A program made the position numbers and the translations under genes. The notes below the pieces were generated by a model. That model ran no database searches, was not told where the DNA came from, and saw only the letters and a list, made by a program, of their open reading frames with translations. 9,700 bases of DNA from Neomoorella mulderi (GTDB lineage Bacteria; Bacillota; DSM-521; Neomoorellales; Neomoorellaceae): assembly GCA_011375465.1 (NCBI GenBank), contig DRZV01000078.1, positions 1 to 9,700 on the forward strand. Reading direction: 5' to 3'. Each line of letters begins with the position of its first letter. Position 1 is the stretch's first letter. Shown in pieces: positions 1-5,718 of the stretch.

Positions 1-145
1 AATCTCCCTGAATTAAACCCGCATATCCCCTGGCGATACCCAGCACCTGTACATTCAAAGCCAAAGCCTGCCTCACCACAGCCCTTACGGCGGCATTCAT
101 CCCCGGGGCATCACCTCCGCTGGTCAAGACACCCAAAGCCCGCAA
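1..145 (-). CDS. pfkA: 6-phosphofructokinase, N-terminal part (runs off left edge)
   Basis: The protein catalyses ATP-dependent phosphorylation of fructose 6-phosphate to fructose 1,6-bisphosphate in glycolysis, in the cytoplasm. About 48 residues are visible. They begin MRALGVLTSGGDAPGMNAAV and continue with a conserved helix and the segment GIARGYAGLIQGD. LTSGGDxPGMN is the ATP-binding glycine motif at the N terminus of bacterial PfkA, and GYxGLI also belongs to this family. An in-frame ATG lies at 151, but the purine-rich AGGCGGG abuts it directly. The TTG at 145 has AGGCGG seven bases upstream and gives the usual N-terminal length, so I prefer it. The gene is last in the minus-strand train and starts 26 bases after the DUF2007-like stop. 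The rest of the gene lies outside the window. Confidence 0.93.
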   Translation of the reverse strand, partial: MRALGVLTSGGDAPGMNAAVRAVVRQALALNVQVLGIARGYAGLIQGD

Positions 146-152
146 GCCCATC

Positions 153-158
153 CCGCCT
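153..158 (-). promoter_or_regulatory. Shine-Dalgarno site deciding the pfkA start
   Basis: Minus-strand AGGCGG lies 7 bases before the TTG at 145 but only one base before the ATG at 151. Spacing favours the TTG, and the shorter protein matches the usual PfkA N terminus. Confidence 0.55.
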
Positions 159-171
159 GTTTTTGTTTAGT

Positions 172-372
172 TTACCTCACAAAGCTGCTGTTTAGTATTT
201 CATAAGCCTCCTCTGCTTCGGATTCCAGCACCAAAATCTCATATCCCAGAGAAACTTTAGATGAGTCCGGGCCTAAAGGCCGCAAGTTCACTAAAATGCC
301 CTCCCGGGCCAGCAGTTCTTTAAGGCGTAAGGCCTGCTCCTGGGTGGAGGTGATATAGACCACGGTCCACAC
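172..372 (-). CDS. DUF2007-like small protein
   Basis: This is a 66-residue protein of unknown biochemical role. The pattern of a short beta strand (VVYIT), a helix (EQALRLKELLAREGI), a strand with LRPLG, then YEILVLESEAEEAYEIL resembles the beta-alpha-beta fold of DUF2007 'putative signal transducing' proteins: an LLxxEGIxVxLR core and a closing E-AEEAxEIL helix. There is no signal peptide, membrane segment or cysteine cluster. The start is GTG at 372, six bases after the mtrB stop. GAGGAG overlaps that stop and sits only two bases from the GTG, so translation is probably coupled to mtrB. The in-frame GTG at 363 has better spacing (11 bases) and would remove three residues. From memory, genes of this type often sit near accD-accA-pfkA in Clostridia, which fits pfkA following it. 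Family assignment is moderate; function is unknown. Confidence 0.75.
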   Translation of the reverse strand: MWTVVYITSTQEQALRLKELLAREGILVNLRPLGPDSSKVSLGYEILVLESEAEEAYEILNSSFVR

Positions 373-378
373 AGCTCC

Positions 379-612
379 TCACTCCCCCGCCTCTACTGTG
401 CCGTGTTTCGTCAGTATCCAGGCCTTTCCCCTTATCTTCATGGCCGAAGTGGGCTCGGTAAACTGGGCTATCATCACCTTCCCTTTATCCAGTTTTTCTG
501 AATGGTGGAATTTGGTATCCTTTCCCCGGGTCAACCCTATTATGGTTACCCCGTTTTCCAAGGCCTTCACCACGATAAAATCGGCACATACGGCACAGTC
601 TTTTTCTTCCAT
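379..612 (-). CDS. mtrB: Tryptophan RNA-binding attenuation protein (TRAP)
   Basis: TRAP forms an 11-subunit ring. When loaded with L-tryptophan it wraps RNA bearing repeated GAG/UAG triplets, causing attenuation or blocking translation of tryptophan genes in Bacillus. The 77-residue product is close to the roughly 75-residue Bacillus protein along its whole length, including IIGLTRG, TKFHHSEKLDKG, IAQFTE and TSAMKIRG. By alignment with Bacillus, the RNA-contacting Lys37, Lys56 and Arg58 correspond to K40, K59 and R61. The tryptophan-pocket positions T28, T33, Q50 and T52 are also kept. The start is ATG at 612 with AAAGGGGGG seven bases upstream; a longer in-frame start at 648 would only add 12 unrelated residues and overlap coaD. 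The N-terminal tip carries a CAVC pair (C6, C9) that the Bacillus protein lacks. The gene lies between coaD and a DUF2007-like gene rather than beside folE as in Bacillus. No trp gene is in view. Confidence 0.95.
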   Translation of the reverse strand: MEEKDCAVCADFIVVKALENGVTIIGLTRGKDTKFHHSEKLDKGKVMIAQFTEPTSAMKIRGKAWILTKHGTVEAGE

Positions 613-631
613 ATGAGTTCCCCCCTTTAAT

Positions 632-1162
632 CTATTTTGTAAACCCATATTTTTTTAACAGGGCTTTCTCCACCTCTTCCGGGACCAAACCCCTAACGCA
701 GCCCCCTAAAGAAGCCACCTGCCGGATAATGCTGGAACTCACAAAGGAATATTCGGTGGCGGTCATGAGAAAGACCGTCTCCAGATCTTCGGCAAGCTTT
801 TTGTTCATCACATACATCTGAAACTCATATTCAAAGTCTGAGACCGCCCTCAGCCCCCTGATGATGGCTACAGCCCCTTCTTTTCTGGCAAAATCTACTA
901 AAAGGCCGGAGAAAGGTTTGACCTCCACCTGGGGCCACTGCCGGACCGAAGCGGAAGCCAGATCCACCCTCTCCTGAAGGGTAAACAAAGTTTTTTTGTA
1001 GCTGTCTTCAGCCACCCCTATTATTACCCTGTCGAAAATCATTATGGCCCGCCGGATGATGTCCAGGTGCCCGTTGGTGATGGGGTCGAAAGTGCCGGGA
1101 TAAACTGCTTTTCTCAGAGAGCCGATTAAGGGATTGGACTTTTCAGGAAAGGATCCTGACAT
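632..1162 (-). CDS. coaD: Phosphopantetheine adenylyltransferase
   Basis: CoaD transfers AMP from ATP to 4'-phosphopantetheine, giving dephospho-CoA, the penultimate step of coenzyme A synthesis. The nucleotidyltransferase motif YPGTFDPITNGH (residues 21-32, with T24 and H32) is clear. It is followed by K57 (DSYKKTL), IIRGLRAVSDFEYE (100-113) and YSFVSSSIIR (138-147), all family hallmarks. The ATG at 1162 has AGAAGG eight bases upstream, better placed than the alternatives GTG 1171 and ATG 1168. This gives 176 residues, against about 160 in the family. The extra 15 residues precede the usual first residues RKAVYPG, where the genome has CTG rather than a standard start. The first 20 bases overlap the end of dnaE, so translation is probably coupled. 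mtrB begins 19 bases after its stop. Confidence 0.96.
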   Translation of the reverse strand: MSGSFPEKSNPLIGSLRKAVYPGTFDPITNGHLDIIRRAIMIFDRVIIGVAEDSYKKTLFTLQERVDLASASVRQWPQVEVKPFSGLLVDFARKEGAVAIIRGLRAVSDFEYEFQMYVMNKKLAEDLETVFLMTATEYSFVSSSIIRQVASLGGCVRGLVPEEVEKALLKKYGFTK

Positions 1163-4100
1163 TGGCATCACCTTCTAAAAGATCTGTCAGCTTCTTTAAA
1201 AGCTCTGGATGGGGGCTCACCCAGAGTTCCCGGTTCAAAAGGAAGGTCCGCCCTTCCCCAGCAATATGGAGATAAACAGGAGAGCTTCCGGGAAACAGGG
1301 ACAAGATCCCCTTCAATTCCCTTAACCTTTCCCTGTTTTTTAAAATCAAACAGAGGCGCGGGGCTGGTTCCTCCAGAGGCCAGATTTTTTCCGCCAGAAC
1401 TTTGACTTCCTCTTCCTGGCGGTCCAACCTGCCGGCAATCAGCAGGGCCTGCTTCCCTTCTTCTAGAAAAGAGCGGTACTGGTAAAAGACCTTAGGAAAG
1501 AGCACCACTTCCATCTGTCCGGTGAAGTCCTCCAGGGATATCACGCCCATCACCTCTCCCCTGCGGGTGACCAGGGAACGGAAAGAAGAGACAATACCCC
1601 CCACCACCACTTCTTCTGCCTCCTCTTCCATTTCCTTTAATTCGGCCAGGGCATGGGTAACCTTGTTTTTCCATAGATCGGCATAGGGCTGCAGGGGATG
1701 ACCGCTTAAGTAAAACCCCAAGAGATCCTTTTCCAGGGCCAATATCTCCCGCAGGGAAAAATCCTCCAAAGGGGGAGGCTTAATACAATCCTCCTCCCAT
1801 AAGGAAAGCTGCCCCACCATCCTGTTCTCTTGATCCCGGCTGGCCAAGCTGAGGCAATCCTCTGTTATGGCCAACAGCTGGCGCCTATTGGGATGGAGGC
1901 TGTTAAAGGCCCCGCAGTTTATAAGGCTTTCCACCACCCTCCTGTTCACCACCCGGAGATCTACCCTGCGGCAGAAGTCCAGAAAGGACCTGAAGGGGCC
2001 TTTGGCCTCCCGGGCAGCCAAGATGGCCTCCACCGCTGCTCTGCCCACATTTTTGACCGCGGCCAGCCCAAAGCGGATAGCCCCTTTTACCACCGTAAAA
2101 CCCGCCCCTGACTCGTTTATGTCCGGAGGCAGCACTTTAATCCCCATACGGTTGCATTCCGCCAGGTAGACCGCCATTTTATCCTGATTTTCCGCCACGC
2201 TGGAAAGCAAAGAGCACATGAACTCTGCCGGATGGTGGGCCTTGAGATAGGCGGTGTAATAGGCTACGGTGGCGTAGGCGGCCGAATGGCTGGCGTTAAA
2301 ACCGTATCCAGCAAAATATTCCATCAGCTCAAAGATTTTATTGGCTGTCTCCAGGGGCACATTCCGCTCCTGAGCCCCCTTTAAAAAGCGGTCCTTCAAA
2401 GCCAGCAATTCTTCTGGCTTCTTCTTGCCCATGGCCCGGCGCAAGAGATCCGCCTGGCCCAGGGTAAAGCCCGCCAATTCGCTGGCTATCCGCATCACCT
2501 GCTCTTGATAGAGGATCACCCCGTAGGTATCCCGCAATATGGGCTCTAGAGCTGGGTGAAGGTATTCTACAGATGTGAGTCCGTGTTTCCTCTTGATGAA
2601 GTCCTCCACCATGCCGCTTCCCAGGGGTCCGGGACGGTAAAGGGCCAACAAGGCGATGAGGTCTTCAAACCGGCTGGGTTTTAACTCCTGCAGGAGGGCC
2701 CTCATTCCCCTGCTCTCCAGCTGAAACACTCCACAGGTCTCACCCCGGGAAAGGAGAGCATAGGTCTCCTCGTCCTCCAGGGGGACCTCTTCAATTCCCG
2801 GACATCCCTCTCCCTTCAACTCCACCAGCTGCCGGGTATGTTCCATCACTGTCAGGGTGCGCAGCCCCAGCAGGTCCAGCTTTAACAGGCCCAGCTCCTC
2901 CACCGCTTGCATGGAATACTGGGTGGTGATGGCTTCCCCTGTCTTCTGCAAGGGTAAATAATAGGTCAGGGGCTTCTGGCTGATGACCAGACCCGCGGCA
3001 TGGGTAGAGGCATGGCGGGGGAACCCCTCCACCGCTCGGGCCAGATCTAAAAGCTCTCTGGCCCGGGGATTCTCTTGGTATATCTGCCTCAGCTCAGGAT
3101 TCTCCTTTAAAGCCACCTCCAGGGTGATGCCCGGCCCCATGGGGACCATCTTGGCCAGGCGGTCCACCTCGCTCAGGGGAACGCCTAAAACCCGGCCCAC
3201 ATCCCTCACCGCCGCCCTGGCAGCCATGGTCCCGAAGGTGGTGATCTGGGCCACGTGCTCCTCCCCGTATTTCTCTATGACATAGCGGATGACCTCATCC
3301 CGCCGTTCAAAACAGAAATCTATATCGATATCGGGCATGCTCACCCTTTCGGGATTCAAAAAGCGCTCGAAGAGCAGGTTATACCTTAAAGGATCCACCG
3401 AGGTGATCCCCAGACAGTAGGCCACCAGGCTGCCCGCAGCCGAACCCCTGCCAGGCCCCACGGGTATACCCTTTCTCCGGGCATAGTTCACTATATCCCA
3501 TACGATCAGAAAATATCCCGCATAGCCCATCTGCTGGATAATCCTCAGTTCGTGTTCCAGCCGGTCCTTGGCCTCCCCCTTGTCCTGGGGGTAACGTTTC
3601 CTCAAGCCCTCTTCGCATAAATGCCTCAGGTAGACGTCGGCGCTCTCCATCCCTTCAGGCAGGGGGAAAACGGGTAGGTGCAGTTTCCCTAGACTAAAAT
3701 GGAAATTGCACTTTTCCGCTATTTCCAAAGTGTTTTTCAGGGCAAAGGGGATCTCGGCGAAGAGGGCGGCCATCTCCTCTGGGCTTTTCAGGTAAAACTC
3801 GTTGTTGGGAAAGCGCAGGCGGTCGGGATCGTCCACGTTCTTAGCAGTCTGGATGCAGAGAAGGATATCGTGGAGGCGGGCTTCCTGGGGATAAATATAG
3901 TGGACGTCGTTGGTGGCTACCAGTGGTATGTCTAACCTACGGCTCATCTCCACCAGCACCCGATTTACCTGCCGCTCCTCCTCCAAGCCATGGTCTTGGA
4001 TTTCCAAGTAGAAGTTTTCCCCAAAAATCTCCCTGTACCAAGCAGCAGCCTGGTAAGCTTCCTCTTCTTGTCCCTTGAGTATCAAATCGGGGATCTCGCC

Positions 4101-4520
4101 GGCAAGGCACCCGCTTAAAACTATGAGGCCCCGGCTATGTCGGCTGAGAAGCTCCCTATCCACCCGGGGTTTGTAGTAAAAACCTTCCAGGAAGGCCAGG
4201 GAGACCAGGGTGGTCAGATTGTGGTATCCCTCCTCATCGGCTGCCAGGAGGACCAGATGATACTGATAGTCGTCCAAGCGGGGTTCCCGGTGATGGCGGG
4301 TCCGGGGAGCCACATACACCTCGCAGCCTATTATGGGCTTTACCCCCTCCTTCCAAGCTGCTTTATAGAATTCCACTGCCCCGTACATGACCCCGTGGTC
4401 GGTGAGGGCCAGGGCGGGCATCCCCATCTGCCGGGCTACTTTTACCGCTTCTTCTATACGGGCTGCCCCGTCCAACAGGCTGTATTGGCTATGCACGTGA
4501 AGGTGAACAAAGGGACTCAT
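1143..4520 (-). CDS. dnaE: DNA polymerase III alpha subunit (DnaE type)
   Basis: This is a C-family replicative polymerase subunit acting at the fork with the sliding clamp. It has 1125 residues, within the normal 1100-1170 range. The N-terminal PHP domain keeps all nine expected metal ligands: H8, H10, D17, H42, E67, H88, C138, D205 and H207. The palm and catalytic core contain GPGRGSAAGSLVAY (355-368), PDIDIDF (396-402) and KLDLLGLRT (547-555, with D549), supplying the three catalytic aspartates. Finger and helix-hairpin-helix regions follow, then an OB fold (GGIVSSFRSLVTRRGEVMG onward, near 960-1010) and a C-terminal domain. The start is ATG at 4520, giving MSPFVHLHVHS, where the family begins. 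No SD site lies at normal distance; a GGGGGG run is 17 bases away. However, the ATG overlaps the stop of the upstream SASP ORF as ATGA, suggesting coupled translation. coaD overlaps its 3' end. Confidence 0.98.
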   Translation of the reverse strand: MSPFVHLHVHSQYSLLDGAARIEEAVKVARQMGMPALALTDHGVMYGAVEFYKAAWKEGVKPIIGCEVYVAPRTRHHREPRLDDYQYHLVLLAADEEGYHNLTTLVSLAFLEGFYYKPRVDRELLSRHSRGLIVLSGCLAGEIPDLILKGQEEEAYQAAAWYREIFGENFYLEIQDHGLEEERQVNRVLVEMSRRLDIPLVATNDVHYIYPQEARLHDILLCIQTAKNVDDPDRLRFPNNEFYLKSPEEMAALFAEIPFALKNTLEIAEKCNFHFSLGKLHLPVFPLPEGMESADVYLRHLCEEGLRKRYPQDKGEAKDRLEHELRIIQQMGYAGYFLIVWDIVNYARRKGIPVGPGRGSAAGSLVAYCLGITSVDPLRYNLLFERFLNPERVSMPDIDIDFCFERRDEVIRYVIEKYGEEHVAQITTFGTMAARAAVRDVGRVLGVPLSEVDRLAKMVPMGPGITLEVALKENPELRQIYQENPRARELLDLARAVEGFPRHASTHAAGLVISQKPLTYYLPLQKTGEAITTQYSMQAVEELGLLKLDLLGLRTLTVMEHTRQLVELKGEGCPGIEEVPLEDEETYALLSRGETCGVFQLESRGMRALLQELKPSRFEDLIALLALYRPGPLGSGMVEDFIKRKHGLTSVEYLHPALEPILRDTYGVILYQEQVMRIASELAGFTLGQADLLRRAMGKKKPEELLALKDRFLKGAQERNVPLETANKIFELMEYFAGYGFNASHSAAYATVAYYTAYLKAHHPAEFMCSLLSSVAENQDKMAVYLAECNRMGIKVLPPDINESGAGFTVVKGAIRFGLAAVKNVGRAAVEAILAAREAKGPFRSFLDFCRRVDLRVVNRRVVESLINCGAFNSLHPNRRQLLAITEDCLSLASRDQENRMVGQLSLWEEDCIKPPPLEDFSLREILALEKDLLGFYLSGHPLQPYADLWKNKVTHALAELKEMEEEAEEVVVGGIVSSFRSLVTRRGEVMGVISLEDFTGQMEVVLFPKVFYQYRSFLEEGKQALLIAGRLDRQEEEVKVLAEKIWPLEEPAPRLCLILKNRERLRELKGILSLFPGSSPVYLHIAGEGRTFLLNRELWVSPHPELLKKLTDLLEGDANVRILS
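1171..1176 (-). promoter_or_regulatory. Shine-Dalgarno site deciding the coaD start
   Basis: Minus-strand AGAAGG inside the dnaE 3' end is 8 bases from the ATG at 1162, a standard distance. It is too close to the ATG at 1168 and the GTG at 1171 to serve them. Confidence 0.6.
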
Positions 4521-4675
4521 GTGGAGTTATTTCTACACCCCCCGGGTAATTCCCTCTCTCCTCTCTGTTGTAATTTTCGAGCCAGCACCCCTCCGATCCT
4601 TCCGCTCTCCCGGGAGCTCAAGGAGCCCCAGCCGGATTCCAAGATTTTATCCAAAAGTCCCAGCTCCCTGGCCAC
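4517..4675 (-). CDS. Alpha/beta-type small acid-soluble spore protein (SASP)-like, probable one-base frameshift near start
   Basis: Proteins of this family coat DNA in the dormant spore and are cleaved on germination. In this frame the open stretch from 4690 reads HGQWEVARELGLLDKI, then ESGWGSLSSRESGRIGG and LARKLQQRGERE. The xWEVAxELGLxDK and GW-SRESGRIGG signatures match the family and make about 57 residues, a typical size. The frame is closed by TAG immediately upstream of 4693 and has no ATG. The only standard start is GTG at 4675, which cuts into the first motif. An ATG at 4689 with AAGGGG seven bases upstream is perfectly placed but is in the next frame, reading MANGKW and stopping soon after. 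A one-base change near 4683 would join the two, so this is either a frameshifted gene, a sequence error or a GTG-started short form. Its TGA overlaps the dnaE ATG (ATGA). Motif recognition is firm; the exact start is not. Confidence 0.68.
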   Translation of the reverse strand: MARELGLLDKILESGWGSLSSRESGRIGGVLARKLQQRGERELPGGCRNNST

Positions 4676-4696
4676 TTCCCATTGGCCATGGACCTA

Positions 4697-4702
4697 CCCC
4701 TT
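4697..4702 (-). promoter_or_regulatory. Shine-Dalgarno site for the SASP ORF
   Basis: Minus-strand AAGGGG lies 7 bases before the ATG at 4689. That ATG opens the wrong frame for the SASP signature, which is the main reason to suspect a one-base frameshift between about 4675 and 4689. Confidence 0.5.
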
Positions 4703-4725
4703 TTTAATAGGCTTTCCCAGCCAGC

Positions 4726-4755
4726 TTGACTTGTATCCCTTTTTGCGGTTATAAT
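4726..4755 (+). promoter_or_regulatory. Sigma-A-type promoter of tRNA-Pro
   Basis: TTGACT at 4726-4731 and TATAAT at 4750-4755 are separated by 18 bases. Transcription would begin near 4762, giving a 5' leader of only about 8 bases before the tRNA at 4771. Nothing else on the plus strand downstream needs this promoter. The -10 lies in a near-palindrome (ATTATAAT), so the minus strand reads CATTATA at the same place; see findings. Confidence 0.85.
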
Positions 4756-4770
4756 GGAGTTGCGGATCAG

Positions 4771-4849
4771 CGGGATGTAGCTCAGCTTGGTCTAGAGCGC
4801 ACGGTTCGGGACCGTGAGGTCGCAGGTTCAAATCCTGTCATCCCGACCA
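4771..4849 (+). tRNA. tRNA-Pro (anticodon CGG)
   Basis: A full cloverleaf can be folded. The acceptor stem CGGGATG pairs with CATCCCG; the D stem is GCTC/GAGC; the anticodon stem CACGG/CCGTG encloses the loop TTCGGGA with anticodon CGG at 4807-4809, reading codon CCG. The T arm is GCAGG-TTCAAAT-CCTGT. The discriminator is A (4846) and CCA is encoded (4847-4849). The C1-G72 first pair is the usual bacterial proline identity feature. It is flanked by its own promoter and terminator, so it is a single-gene unit. It lies convergent to trmL and divergent from the SASP-dnaE train. Confidence 0.97.
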
Positions 4850-4876
4850 GGGGGCTGAAAAGCCCCTCGATTTTTT
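4850..4876 (+). terminator. Intrinsic terminator of tRNA-Pro
   Basis: GGGGCT at 4851-4856 pairs with AGCCCC at 4861-4866 across a GAAA loop, extended by a G-T pair, and TTTTTT follows at 4871-4876. It begins immediately after the tRNA CCA. The minus-strand side has no T run after the hairpin, so it should not stop transcripts coming from trmL. The last two bases overlap the trmL stop codon. Confidence 0.87.
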
Positions 4877-5339
4877 ATACCAGCCCGGGAAAACCTGTCT
4901 GCCTCAGGGCTTCATACAGCACCAAGGCCACGGTGTTGGCCAGGTTCAGGGAACGGAGCCCAGGCCTCATGGGTATCCTCAAAACATGGTGGCCTCCCTC
5001 CCGCAACAGGGCCTCGGGTAGGCCCCTGGTCTCGGGACCAAAGACCAAAAAATCCCCCGGCTTATACTGTACTTCTGTATACCAACGCCTACCTTTGGTG
5101 GAATAGTAAAACAGGCGGGCCTGGGAATGGATGGTTCTAAAAGTTTCCCAGTCAGGGTATTCCCTCACGTCCACTTCCTGCCAGTAGTCCAGCCCCGCCC
5201 GTTTTAGATGTTTTTCGTCCAGGCTGAAACCCAGAGGGTGTATGAGGTGGAGGACGGCTCCGGTTACCGCACAGGTACGCGCTATGTTCCCCGTGTTTTG
5301 AGGTATTTCCGGCTGATAAAGGACTATGTGAAAAGGCAA
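4875..5339 (-). CDS. trmL: tRNA (cytidine/uridine-34 2'-O)-methyltransferase, SPOUT family
   Basis: TrmL uses S-adenosylmethionine to methylate the ribose of wobble base 34 in tRNA-Leu isoacceptors. The 154-residue protein has the family pattern throughout: MPFHIVL then PEIPQNTGNIART (10-22), an LGFxLDEKHLKRAGLDYW region (36-53), and the SAM-binding knot pieces FLVFGPETRGLP (97-108) and RSLNLANTVALVLYEALRQ (129-147). The start is TTG at 5339, with AGGTGG five bases upstream, giving the usual MPxHIVL beginning. GTG at 5348 would add three residues and sits too close to the DUF503 stop. The gene follows DUF503 by 12 bases and is probably co-transcribed with it. Its stop lies in the T run of the tRNA terminator; without a minus-strand terminator its transcript may run antisense through tRNA-Pro. 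Confidence 0.95.
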   Translation of the reverse strand: MPFHIVLYQPEIPQNTGNIARTCAVTGAVLHLIHPLGFSLDEKHLKRAGLDYWQEVDVREYPDWETFRTIHSQARLFYYSTKGRRWYTEVQYKPGDFLVFGPETRGLPEALLREGGHHVLRIPMRPGLRSLNLANTVALVLYEALRQTGFPGLV

Positions 5340-5344
5340 GGCTA

Positions 5345-5350
5345 CCACCT
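5345..5350 (-). promoter_or_regulatory. Shine-Dalgarno site deciding the trmL start
   Basis: Minus-strand AGGTGG is 5 bases from the TTG at 5339 and contains the alternative GTG (5348) within itself, so it can only serve the TTG. Confidence 0.6.
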
Positions 5351-5351
5351 G

Positions 5352-5633
5352 TCACAGAAGCTCGGTGTGATATTCTATAAGATGGACATCCTCCTGGGCT
5401 TCTATGAAATCCACCACTGCGGCCAAAATTTGATCAGCGTGGCTGCCCTCGGTGCTGATGCAGGCCACCCCTATTTCCGCCTCCTGGCGGCTGTCCTGCC
5501 TCCCCACCTCGGCGGCGGCCACATTAAAGCGGTTATGCAACCGGGTAAGGAGGCTCTTTATTACCCGGCGTTTATCCTTGAGGGTTTGGGAACCGTTTAT
5601 ATACAGGGTTATGGTGGCCACTCCCACTACCAA
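5352..5633 (-). CDS. DUF503 (YlxP-like) protein
   Basis: This is a 93-residue small protein. It begins MVVGVATITLYINGSQTLKD, continues KRRVIKSLLTRLHNRFNVAAAEV and ends near AVVDFIEAQEDVHLIEYHTELL. This matches the DUF503 family, whose Bacillus member YlxP lies in the nusA-infB region; a link to ribosome maturation has been proposed but the function is not settled. The start is TTG at 5633, with AGGGGG seven bases upstream; the upstream ATG frame is closed at once by TAG. The family's conserved RRVIKSLxxRLxNRFNVA core is intact at about residues 22-38. It sits away from nusA-infB, directly before trmL, so an RNA-related role for the pair would be consistent but is only inference. Confidence 0.92.
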   Translation of the reverse strand: MVVGVATITLYINGSQTLKDKRRVIKSLLTRLHNRFNVAAAEVGRQDSRQEAEIGVACISTEGSHADQILAAVVDFIEAQEDVHLIEYHTELL

Positions 5634-5718
5634 GACATTACCCCCTTTTTGACATTTCCTAAATGGGCGGTTTTCTGTTATTATATAAAGAAAAAGCGCT
5701 GAATGGGAGGTTTAGGCT
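5634..5718. promoter_or_regulatory. Divergent intergenic region, DUF503 / aconitase
   Basis: The 85 bases between the divergent TTG starts must hold both promoters. On the plus strand TTGACA (5649-5654) is a perfect -35, but the nearest -10-like boxes (TATTAT 5679-5684, TATATA 5682-5687) lie 24 or more bases away. On the minus strand TATAAT reads at 5685-5680 without a good -35. The two A+T-rich elements therefore overlap. A regulator binding here could compensate for the long spacer, but no clear inverted repeat is seen. Confidence 0.4.
5705..5710 (+). promoter_or_regulatory. Shine-Dalgarno site deciding the aconitase TTG start
   Basis: GGGAGG is 8 bases before the TTG at 5719. No ATG or GTG occurs in frame nearby, and the protein then begins MPLNLAQKIIAEH as expected for the family. 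Confidence 0.75.

Noticed and set aside
379..648. Longer mtrB start at 648
   Set aside because: The added residues (MGLQNRLKGGTH) are unlike TRAP and would overlap coaD; the ATG at 612 has a strong, well-spaced SD.
1830..2169. Two overlapping plus-strand open frames inside dnaE
   Set aside because: They are antisense to conserved polymerase sequence, have no motif, and their composition mirrors dnaE codons.
4555..4570. GAG-rich minus-strand stretch before dnaE as a TRAP binding site
   Set aside because: Only about four GAG/CAG triplets occur, with irregular spacing; known TRAP sites need about 9 to 11.
4137..4754. 205-codon plus-strand open frame across the dnaE start
   Set aside because: It is the complement of dnaE and the SASP ORF, shows no family motif, and runs into the tRNA promoter.
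4521..4770. The 250-base gap between dnaE and tRNA-Pro as a riboswitch or attachment site
   Set aside because: Most of it is the SASP ORF on the minus strand and the tRNA promoter; no conserved riboswitch core, tRNA-end duplication or integrase gene is seen.
4726..5106. Plus-strand open frame covering the tRNA and part of trmL
   Set aside because: It reads through a tRNA, its promoter and its terminator; it is an artefact of the antisense frame.
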